Under the pieces are notes generated by a model. That model did no database searches and had not been told where the DNA came from. It saw only the letters and a list, made by a program, of their open reading frames with translations. A DNA stretch of 64,000 bases from Siderastrea radians (Eukaryota; Cnidaria; Anthozoa; Scleractinia; Rhizangiidae): NCBI GenBank assembly GCA_964017195.1, contig OZ024891.1:8994682-9058681 (forward strand), written 5' to 3'. The position numbers and the translations under genes are program-made. This document shows, piece by piece, positions 26,301-38,300 of the stretch (position 1 is the stretch's first letter; the number at the start of each line of letters is the position of its first letter).

Positions 26301-29300
26301 CTTAACAGTATAGTAGAAGGGATCATGGGCAGATGAAGGGTCTAACAGTATAGTAGAAGGAATCATGGGCAGATGAAGGGTCTAACAGTATAGTAGAAGG
26401 GATCATGGGCAGATGAAGGGCCTAAGGGTACAAGGGACCAAGGGCAGATGAAGGTACCTGCAGCGTTTTTTGACCAAATTTTTCCGTGGAGTTTTTGGTC
26501 GATCGACCAGCTCGACCGTCTATTTCATATCTGTCTGGAGTTTTGTCATGTTGTGCCGGTTGTGTTGCGTTGTGTTGTGTTGCGATTAGCTGTGTGTTGT
26601 GTCGTCCGGTTGTGTTGCACTGCTTTGCGTTGCGTTGTGTTGCAATCTGCTGTGTGTTGTGTGGACCGGTTGTGTTGTGTTGTGTTGCGTTGTGCTGTTG
26701 TCATGCATTGTATCTGTTTTGTTTTGATGTCGTTTTTAGTTCTCTTTCGTTGCTTCGCCTTGCTTTGTGTTGTTCTTGCCTTGTGTTTAGGATTATATTG
26801 CTTGCTTTTTTTTTGCCTTTTTACCGGCTGTGTTGTCTTGTGTTGGTTCCCTTGTGTTGCGTTGCGTTGCGTTGCGTTGTGCTCTGTTGGTATTTTTTGT
26901 CGTCGTTGTGTTGCGTTGCAATGCGTTGCGTTTTGTTTTGTGATGTTGTGTGTCGTTGTGTTGTGTTCGGTTGTTGCGTTACGTTTGGTTGTGTATTGTT
27001 TGTTGTGTTGCGGTGTTGTGTTGTGTTGTGTTGTGTTGTTGACAAGTCATGTCTAGTAACCCTTGTTATGTTTTAGTAACACCTCGACACAACCCGACAA
27101 ACTATACCACCTGCTTAACACCTGGACCAACCCAACTAACCTCACTCACTGCCAGACAACATCTCGACAGCTCGACAGCTCGACGCGACTCGACCAACGC
27201 AACAACCGGCTTATTTATCAAGTAGATGAACCCAACTTACCCACTCACTGCCAGACAACATCTCGACAGCTCGACGCGACTCGACCAACGCAACAACCGG
27301 CTTATTTATCAAGTAGATCAACCCAACTAACCCTACTCACTGCCAGACAACATCTCGACAGCTCGACGCGACTCGACCAGCGCAACAACCGGCTTATTTA
27401 TCACGTAGATCAACCCAACTAACCTCACTCACTGCCAGACAACTTCTCGACAGCTCGACGCGACTCGACCAGCGCAACAACCGGCTTATTTATCAAGTAG
27501 ATCAACCCAACTAACCTGACTCACTGCCACACAACATCTCGACAGCTCGACGCGACTCGACCAGCGCAACAACCGGCTTATTTATCACGTAGATCAACCC
27601 AACTAACCTCACTCACTGCCAGACAACTTCTCGACAGCTCGACGCGACTCGACCAGCGCAACAACCGGCTTATTTATCACGTAGATCAACCCAACTAACC
27701 TCACTCACTGCCACACAACATCTCGACAGCTCGACGCGACTCGACCAACGCAACAACCGGCTTATTTATCAAGTAGATGAACCCAACTTACCCACTCACT
27801 GCCAGACAACATCTCGACAGCTCGACGCAACTCGACCAACGCAACAACCGGCTTATTTATCACGTAGATCAACCCAACTAACCTCACTCACTGCCACACA
27901 ACATCTCGACAGCTCGACAGCTCGACAGCTCGACAGCTCGACAGCTCGACAGCTCGACGCGACTCGACCAACGCAACAACCGGCTTATTTATCAAGTAGA
28001 TGAACCCAACTTACCCACTCACTGCCAGACAACATCTCGACAGCTCGACGCGACTCGACCAACGCAACAACCGGCTTATTTATCAAGTAGATCAACCCAA
28101 CTAACCTCACTCACTGCCACACAACATCTCGACAGCTCCACGCGACTAACTAAACAACCGGCTTATTTATGAAGTAGATCATCCCAAATGTGTCGCAAAA
28201 TCGGATGTACTTCAAACCGTAGCATAGAACGTACCGCGGTACGCTGCTACTTTTGCCTTATACATACTTATTACCCAAGCATGCAATGATTTCTGTAACT
28301 TTTCCCCGCTCAGTTACCATGGTAACATAACTTATAATAAAAGTGTTCGCTATAAATTGAATGAAACTTCTGAGAAAACGTGGAGAAAGTATCACTAACA
28401 CCTTGCCAACGTATACTAACGTTTGGATAACCTGTGCACATTGAAACTATTACGCTACAAACATCACAATTCAGGGCTCGAGACTAACGGTAGCCAACTA
28501 GTCACGGACTAGTAGAAATTCCGTTTTGGCTAGAAGGTTTGCGCTTTCACTAGCCATTTTGGCTAGTGAAAATTTCAAAGCACTAAAGGACCGGATGGAA
28601 ACCAAACTAAATATTGCTTCTGATGATCGGATCCCAGAAGCGAATTGAGTGAGCAGAAACTAAACTTATTCCGTAGAAGGATATCATAATGTTCGTATGA
28701 TGCTTGTTTTGTCCTCTCAACGTTTTCCCTACTTATTCTTTTCTCGGATGGCAACGTTTTCTCCGTCATTTCCAGGTTCGAACGAAATTAGCCGTCGTCA
28801 CAACGTTTCACTATACATTTCTTTGAAAGATCCATTAGTGCGATTCATATGATATTTGTCTATACGTTGGTAGGTTCACACAATTCTTTAGTCTTTTGTT
28901 ATCGACTTTTTCCATTAATTGCTACCTTCGTACAGTAGTTTCTCTTCCAGCGTTTCCCTCTACGTAACGTTTTCACAACGTTTCTCCGTACGTAAGTGGG
29001 TTGGTCGATTTTGTAGTCTAGCCTTCTCAACGTTTCTTTGTATATTAGCACGTTCACACGACATTGTTCTGCTCTTCCTAAGGTTTTTAGTGTGTTAGTA
29101 CATTGGTACGATAAATCGACACTGCTTAGCGTTTCTCTGTACATTAGTATGTTCATACGGTATTAGTCTTGTCTTCTCGACGTTTATCCATACGTTAGTG
29201 CGATTTTAGTTGTCTCAGTTACGTTTCTGTGTAATTTATTGTCACACTGTAATAGTTCAGTTTGTCCGTTTGGCACTCTTCTGTACGTCACACACGTTCT

Positions 29301-32300
29301 TACGGAATTAGTTTTGTCTAATAACGTTTCTCCGTAAGTTAGTTAAGTTAGTAGTGGCGTATTTTATTAGCCTCTGTATCTTGGTACGTTGGCAGTGTTT
29401 CTCCCCACCGTAGTGCATTTGCAACCAACGTGTTTAATGTGACTTCTCAACATTTCATTGTATCTTAGTAAGTTCGAACCTTATTAGTTTTTTCTGCTCA
29501 ATGTTTCTCCAATTGACAATAAAAACTAACGGTAAAATTCACGACGTTTCGACCACTCTTCGGTCATTATCAAGCGAAATGTTGAGAATATGAATTTGCA
29601 TAGATATATAAAGTGACAAAGGGGCAAAAATATGTAAGGGAAATGTATGAGGTAAAAATGTGTAAAAGTAGCTAAAAGTATGTGTAAAAAGAATTTGTTA
29701 AAACAATAAAAGCATGCAAAAAACTTACTATATAAAAACTAATTATTTAAAAACCTTCGCACGAATTGAGTCGGTCTGTACATTGAGACTTGGTCTCAGT
29801 TCATGGATAAAAAACATTTCGTAAATGAGGCAGCACCATCCAACCCGTTTTCGTCAGTCACAAAATTGAGCGACACCTGAAATTACGTGAAGTCAAGCCG
29901 CCGGTCGTAAACCGACAGTGCCTAGTTTACCTTTTTAAATGTGACCTGTGCGATTTGCATTAACGCGTCGAGGAGCACAAGAACGTGTCGTCGTCTATTG
30001 GCAAGCATTTTCGCTCGGAACATTCTCTGGCCCCTAAGGATCTTAACAAGAATTTTAAAATTCTAAAGAAATGTAAAAACAAATTTGACTGCCACATTTA
30101 CGAAATGTTTTTTATCTGAATGTACAGACCGACTCAATTCGTGCGAAGGTTTTGAAATTATTAGTTTTTATATAGTAAGTTTTTTGCATGCTTTTATTGT
30201 TTTAACAAATTCTTTTTACACATACTTTTAGCTACTTTTACACATTTTTGCCTCATACATTTTCCTTACATATTTTTGCCCCTTTGTCACTTTATATATC
30301 TATGCAAATTCATATTCTCAACATTTCGCTTGATAATGACCGAAGAGCGGTCGAAACGTTGTGAATTTTTACCGTTAGTTTTTATTGTCAATTGTTTTAA
30401 AAAACCAATGTTTCTCCGCACTTAAATACGCGCTTATAACTCACTAGTCTTCTCTTGCAGACGTTTTTCCGTACGTGAGTTAAGTGCTGTATCAGTCTTG
30501 TCTTTTTGATGCTTCTCCGTACCTTACAGTGTTCGTATAATGTTAGTCTTGTCTTCCCAACGTTTCTCCGTACAATGACATGCTCGTATAAGGTGAACTC
30601 TTCGAGTTGTTCATCATGATCTGACCGAAACGGAAAACAGAGGCGTGAACTACATCGCGCCTGGGAATTTGCCTGAAGGCACATAGTACTTTGTATTCCG
30701 CATGTGAGGATCTTTAACCGTTGGAAAGAACAGTCTACATTCAAGTTCTTCACTCTTGAGATTACATAGAGGCATGTTTACAGTACTTAACTCGGCTAAA
30801 AGTTAGACATAATTTATTGAACACAGTATGAGATTATGCAAAAAAGTCTGGCTAGTGAAAGTTTATTTTGGCTAGTGAAATCAAACCTCTCACTAGCCAC
30901 TTGGCTACTGAGCCGAAGAGTTAGTCTCGAGCCCTGCATGAAATGTACTGAGGTATAGAAGAGGAAACTGGTCATTATACAAATCAAACCTATTACGTGT
31001 ACAAACACGCTCAATGAAGAAAAATTAAACTAGCCGTGAAATCTTGTGCCTTTTGTAACTTTAACAGGTGAAAATAAATAATAAATACAAGTAAAATTAA
31101 TCGCCGGATTGTGCTCTCTTGTTCGCACGTTACGGTACGATGCTAGTAAGAAAAAAACCATGAGACAAAAGAAGGATGTAATGCTCGCCTAGTTTGCTAT
31201 GATGCTAGTGGAGAAACATAGGTCATGTCGTTCAATATTTGTCGATGTAGTCGCTCTGTACCGTGCGGGGTTACGGGGCTACCACGGTACGCTGCTATAA
31301 CTTGTCGCTCTTACTGTGTAGGGGTACGGCGCTACCACGCTACGCTGCCATTATTTCCTACGTCACTGCATAAGTCGATCCTTCCTTGTAGGGGTACGGG
31401 GCTACGACGGTACGCTGTTCCTTCATTACTTAATTGATTGTAAATACTTTGTCATAAATTCCTAAAGTGGTTTTTAGAGATGTTCTAGAAAAAATGGCAA
31501 TACTAAAGCTACTATAATCGTACGAAACAGATTACGTTCACGCAGTGCTGCTTTAGCGGCTAAAAATCACTGCAGTGAGCACAACGGAAAGGTTGCACGA
31601 ACGCTGTTTTCATTGCGCTGCAGCAGTGACAAAAAATGACTGCATGAGTGCTGCAGAGGCGACATTGGGAGCTGCTGGAACGCTGCAAGAGAGCTACTGC
31701 AAAATAGCAACATGAAGCTCTATGGTAGATTAGCAGCGCATCACTATAACGTACAGAGAAACGCTGAGAAGATAAGACAAATACTGTACAAACGAACTAA
31801 CGTACGGAGAAACGTTGAAAAGATAAGACAAATACTGTACAAACGAACTGATTACGTACGGAGAAACGCCGAAAGATAAGACAAATACTGTGCAAACGAA
31901 CTAACGTACGGAGAAACGTTGAAAAGATAAGACAAATACTGTACAAACGAACTAACGTACGGAGAAACGCTGAGAAGCTCGGATTCACAGAACAGATCCC
32001 CAAATTTAGTTTTAGTGTAAAAAATAGCGCAGTTTTCAAAAATTTCAGAAGTGTCCTTGTTACTTCAAAGAATAGCTTTTACAACAAATAACATTGTATT
32101 TTTAGTTAAATCATATACTCGAGATTAACAGCTGGAAAAAAATGAGATATTTTGCTCTGTGCTGCTCACTAGTTGTTCTTTAAAAAAAAAAAAAACTGGC
32201 CTGCTTGTCGTTAACAAGTGCGTCCATTTTGTCATAATAGTCTGTCTTAATTTGTCCATGACAACAGTCAATCGCTCTTTGTAAGCGGAGAGTATGACAA

Positions 32301-35300
32301 TGTTTTCGTCGGTTTTCAGTCGTTTCAGTGCTTGTCGTTCAGCTTTAGTCAAGTTACTGTCAGGTAGAGAGGCTGATTGTATAGCAGAAGCTACCCTACT
32401 TCTGATGTTATCGATATCCTTGGTCGATTCTGATAGTTCCTCTGATCACAAATCCAGTCTTTAGGGTACAGCGTCAAATGTTGTTCTGCCTTTGACATAA
32501 GCATACTGGTCACCATCTATAATCTTTGGTGACTTTTTTTCTGAGCGCAAGAGAAGGGCTTTCGAGGCAATCTTCAGTACAGCGAAGCCGACTCCAAACG
32601 CGGCCGTTATCTCATCATTTAACGGCCTCGTTTCGTTCGAAATAGAGAAGAACTCCAAACGTGGCTGTTATGCCATGACTTAACGGCCTCGTTTCACTCG
32701 GCATAGAGAGAAACGCCAGACGCGGCCGTTATCCCATGAAGTCATGGGATAACGGCCGCGTTTGGCTCGGTATATATCACTTTATTAAAAACAGGACAAG
32801 GTATATTGGATTTCTAGCGTTTTGATTGGCTCAACGGAGCTAGGCTATCAGCTCATATACCTCCTGCGACCAAATATGGTCAATGAACACTCAACAACAA
32901 AGTGAGCTAAAAGTTTTTTCCTCGCGAGCAACCCGGCGAGAAAACTGGACGAGAAAAATCACTTGGCAGCGAATTTAAATTAAGCAGACATTCCAACAGC
33001 GTCACCAACAAGCATCACCAACAGCGTCGTCTAACACAAGTCAAAATTGTATTTGTCTTATCTTCTCAACGTTTCTCTGTACGTCAGTTCGTTTGTACAG
33101 TATTTGTCGTATCTTCTCAGCTTTTCTCCGTACGTTAGTTCGTTTGTACAGTATTTGTCTTATCTTCTCAACGTTTCTCTGTCCGTTATAGCGATACGCT
33201 GCTAATCTACCATAAAGCTTCATGTTGCTATTTTGCAGTAGCTCTCTTGCAGCGTTCCAGCAGCTCCCAATGTCGCCTCTGCAGCACTCATGCAGTCATT
33301 TTTTGTCACTGCTGCAGCGCAATGAAAACAGCGTTCGTGCAACCTTTCCGTTGTGCTCACTGCAGTCATTCTTAGCCGCTAAAGCAGCACTGCGTGAACG
33401 TAATCTGTTTCGTACGGGTGCAGTAGCTTTAGTATTGCGATTTCATCCAGAACATCTCTAAAAACCACTTTAAGAATTTATGACAAAGTATTTACTATCA
33501 ATTAAGTAATGAAGGAACAGCTTACCGTCGTAGCCCCGTACCCCCACAAGGAACGATCGACTTATGCAGTGACGTAGGAAATAATAGTAGCGTAGCGTGC
33601 TAGCGCCGTACCCCCACACAGTAAGAGCGACAAGTTATAGCAGCGTACCGTGGTAGCCCCGTAACCCCGCACGGTACAGAGCGACTACATCGACAAATAT
33701 TGAACCTTTCCGTTGTGCTCACTGCAGTGATTTTTAGCCGCTAAAGCAGCACTGCGTGAACGTAATCTGTTTCGTACGATTATAGTAGCTTTAGTATTGC
33801 CATTTTTTCTAGAACATCTCTAAAAACCACTTTAGGAATTTATGACAAAGTATTTACAATCAATTAAGTAATGAAGGAACAGCGTACCGTCGTAGCCCCG
33901 TACCCCTACAAGGAAGGATCGACTTATGCAGTGACGTAGGAAATAATGGCAGCGTAGCGTGGTAGCGCCGTACCCCTACACAGTAAGAGCGACAAGTTAT
34001 AGCAGCGTACCGTGGTAGCCCCGTAACCCCGCACGGTACAGAGCGACTACATCGACAAATATTGAACGACATGTCCTATGTTTCTCCGCTAGCATCATAG
34101 CAAAGTAGGCGAGCATCACATCCTTATTTCATCTTGTAGTTTTTTCTCATTAGCATCGTACCGTATCGTGCGAGCAAGAGCGTAGAATCCGGCGATTAAT
34201 TTTACTTGTATTTATTATATATTTTCACCTGTTAAAGTTACGAAAGGCACAAGATTTCACGGCTTGTTTAATTTTTCTTCATTGAGCGTGTTTGTAACGT
34301 AATAGTTTTGATTTTTACAATGACCAGTTTCCTCTTCTATACCTCAGTACATCTCCGTACACTGATCATGTTTGTAGCGTTATAGTTTCAATGTGCACAG
34401 GTAATCCAAACGTTAGTATACATTGGCAAGGTGTTAGTGTTACCTTCCCCGCGTTTTCTCAGAAGTTTCATTCAATTTATAGGGAACACTTTATATTATA
34501 AGTTATGTTACCATGGTAACTGAGTGACGAAAAGTTATAGAAGTCATTGCATGCTTGGGTGATAAGTATGTATAAGGCAAGAGTAGCAGCGGACCGCGGT
34601 ACGTTCAATGCTGCGCTTTGAAGTGCATCCGATTTTGCGACAGCTATAGATCATCCCAACTAACCTCACCCACTGCCAAACAACATCTCTACAGCTCGAC
34701 GCGACTTGACGAACGCAACAACCCTCGATGATGTATAACTAGTTTATGTAGTTGATATACACTAATTATTACAGGGATATCTTCTCCTATAACATTAACA
34801 TAAAGGAGGCCAATTGATTTTCTTTAAGGGAGAACAAAACGTTGTCAGTTTTTCTGGGTCATTCAGTTTTTTTTTAATGAATAAGTGAATTTTCAAACAT
34901 TAGCCCAGTTTTTCAGGGTCATTTTTTGCAATAAAGTAAGGACAAGTGAATTTTCACACATTAGCCTAGTTTCTTCTAGCTTCTTATATCAAGCCCCGAA
35001 ATTTCTCACATTCAGTGTTCTTTGAGAAGTTAGGTATTTGTTAGCATATCGAAATGTTAAAAAAAAAAGATCTTTTAGCCAACTTCAGTTCCAACTTAAG
35101 GTACATGAAAAAAGGGTGGCGACTAAAGCTGTTCCCATTTTGGTGTACGAAAGTATGGTATGTTTGTCTGCCAGTACAGGAAGCGCTTCCCAAATGCCAG
35201 GAAATTATTTTGAGGTTTTGAATAACAAAATACATGTGCATAGAAAAATGCAAGTGATAAACTGAAAAAAGCACGGCAAATACGCATAGAAAACGCTCCT

Positions 35301-38300
35301 GCGTTCAACAAAGTAAAGAAAACATCGGTGCTAATCAACAAGAGGCCCTCGTGGCTGAAATGAAAATCTCACTTGCTAGAAAAATCGTTATTAGACCTTC
35401 TTAAAAAACACAGCTTAACTTAGGATCGAAAATGCAATAACCAGATTCACTGAAAGAATCGAAACTGCAGTCTTGCTTGAGACAAACCATGGAGGAAAAA
35501 AGCATCTTAAATCAAGACGGATTAATTTGCCTGTCCATATTGGCATACACAAACACGCGGTCGTCAGACTTGCTAAGAATAGGAGGAAAGATATAAAGCT
35601 CCTAGATACGAAACTCTCAGTTTCAAGAGGGGCTTACTCACACATGTTTGACTGAAGCAGAGTTCAGCCACCCACTACATGTTGCATAGCTAGAAAGAAG
35701 CTACAACTTCAGATTCATGACGAAAAGGGTCTATAGATCACACTCCGTGATGCGAAAGACAACATCCTGCAACATAATTATACAAATAAGCCGGGCCCGG
35801 CGTTACAAACATCAGCAGGGAAATTAACTGATCGCGTTGAAGATAATATTTCAGATCCTTTATTGTCACAAATACAAAGATGAGAGGCTGAAAAAACTCT
35901 ATCAAGTTCCTAAACGAGCCAGATTCAACGTACCTAATATGCCGAAAGCGGCATAGACACCACATTTAGTCGCTTAACAAACGATCAGAGGTCAAATTTA
36001 ACTGAGAATAACAAACAGTGCGCTTGAGCCACAAGAATCCACCGGTTATTAGAAAATTGATCAGATATGACCTAGAGATCAAAGTTTTAAAAAATGCGAC
36101 GCCCAAGTTGTAACGGCTCAATTCAGTCACCACAAAAAAATCCTCCAAACTAAACCCACTACAAAAACACAAAAAGAAAAATTGGTCAAAAGACCGAGAT
36201 AATTTAAAGCCGTACTCGTTAGAGCAAAGCTTTGAAGGTCAACGTTTATCGATCTTGACCAACAGGAGTCGTGTTTGGCCTGTCAAGTTTTTGTAGCATC
36301 AAGGGAAAGCGAGCTGGTTCATTACTGGGGAAGAGTAGGTGAGGGGGTTCATTACTGGGGAGGAGTAGGCGAGGGGGAGTTTTGTCAAAGATGGCGGATA
36401 GTCAGATCCAACAAACAGGGAGAGATCAGTAATGAAATTTATAATACAGTCGGCATTGCGAAAACTAAACAGAAAAATAAGGTGTTTGGATGTGGAAAAC
36501 ACACGATGGAAGTCGTGCTTAAAGTTGTGGCGTTGGTCGAGCTCGTCGTGCTGGTGAAGCCATTGTCTGTCGGTCGAGTTGTTCCGTCCTGTGCTGGAAC
36601 GAAGGTAAAGGGCGACCCTAAAACGCGGAATGGCGGAATGACGGAACGGCGGAACGGCGGAAAATTACCCCAAATCCTAAAACGCGGAATGGCGGAAAAT
36701 CACCCCAAATCCTAAAACGCGGAATGGCGGAAAATCCTAAAACGCAGAATGGCAGAAAATCCTAAAACGCGGAATGGCGGAAAATCACCCCACATCCTAA
36801 AACGCGGAACGGCGGAAAACCACCCATAATCCTAAAACGCGGAACGGCGGAAAATCACCCATAATCCTAAGACGTGGGAAACAAAATTACATGGCACTGA
36901 TTCGCTTGACGAAAAAACAGTCAGGCTAAGCCAAATGGCGCTAATGTTCAGCTGCAAGGTTTCCCGCGAGCCCTCACCTGTACAGTGCGAATTGCGACTA
37001 ACTTCATATTCCCATACTTCACCCCCGCCTTCAACAGTTTACTACCGTAAAACACAACAGAAGACATCTGCAGATATTTCACTTCTCTTCCTGATTCTCT
37101 TTTATTTAATTGTTTATCATAAACATTGGTTACTCAGTAACTTAGATAATCTCAAAGTCACAGCGTCAAAAATAAACGATTTAACTGTTTTATTGTAGTC
37201 ACTCAATCGTTTATCCGTCGAGTCGTTAATCAAGATTTGTTATTTTTATACTAAAATGCTAAATACTTATTCTAAAATCAAAAATATATTTTGATATTTT
37301 TATTCAGTTTCATAAGTCGTGACTTATTTCGTCTACTAAAACAAAGTCCAAAATTACAATAATAAATCATAAAAAACATTAAAAGGTCATAAAAAATCAT
37401 GCTGGGCTAACATTAACGTAACACTAACTTTAACGGGAATTAATATTAACAGCAACTGTCCATATATGCAGTGCTTTGTGTTTCGTAACCTAAGCCTAAA
37501 ATAGCAATGGATTAATTTTGGTAATTCAATTAATATGAAAGGAAAATATTGAGCGATTGAATCGAACGATAGGCTAAAACGTAACAAAACTATACTTCAG
37601 CTATTTAGTTTGCAAAAAATGAATGAAAATCTAACAGGATAACCTTTCTATTCTTTTATTTTGAAGAACGATGCCTGACTTTCGATTCGCTTTCTGATGC
37701 ATTTTAAAAACTGTCGTGTAGATCCATTTAGGAGACTACAGATTTTTGAAACAGCGGTAGAAAGCGTGGAAATGCTAGGCTGCTAAGCTGAAGTAAATAT
37801 GGCAGCTTTTTGTAGGAAGAAAGTAATGGAAAGAAATCGTTCTTCGCCTCCTTCAGGGCATTCGCGAGCCCAGATGAAGGTTGAGTTTATTCGTGAAAAA
37901 GCCTTTTTTCGGTGTTAATTTGCGGCCTCCTATGTTATCGGGGAAAGCTATATTTTACGTATTTAAAAAGATCGTAGACTGAAGATAATTTTAAAGTGGT
38001 CGGCACCGTTGAAAGCATGAAACACACGGGCAGCTCAAAGCTTAGAAATCAATTTTTTTTCTTTAATTATATTTAATTATTTTAGTTAAATTCGGTTTAA
38101 TTTTTCTTGGGAAAACAAAGTTACCCTAGACCCTCGACATGGTACCCTCGACCCTCGACATGAAACCCTCGACCCTCTCTACCCTCGACAAAAAGATAGA
38201 CTCCTAATTAATACGTTACGTACTCTGCTTTACTCGGAGTTTCAGTCAACATAATGAAAACAATGCCACTACATAAAAACCGTGAATTTTTGGCAGTACG

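Larger units (their letters stand above)
28190..34650. repeat. Large interrupted palindrome
   Basis: Left arm segments 28190-28471 and 30937-31745 are inverted copies of 34380-34650 and 33215-34380. Marker words are CATGCAATGATTTCTGTAAC/its complement, TTACCATGGTAAC, GTACGGGGCTAC-type GC islands, and GCAGCACTGCGTGAACGTAA. The left arm is split by a 2,465-bp transposon. The right arm carries a tandem duplication of about 355 bp (33350-33705 and 33706-34060). The spacer 31745-33215 holds retroelement debris. Confidence 0.75.

Noticed and set aside
25545..26457. CRISPR-like array
   Set aside because: Units are contiguous with no unique spacers, and the sequence is plainly a eukaryotic intron.
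26448..27076. Two cysteine-rich frames of about 200 codons resembling membrane proteins
   Set aside because: The hydrophobic Cys/Val/Leu composition comes from TGTTGCG repeats; both frames are open at once and the mirrored zone at 38.9-39.4 kb gives the same peptides.
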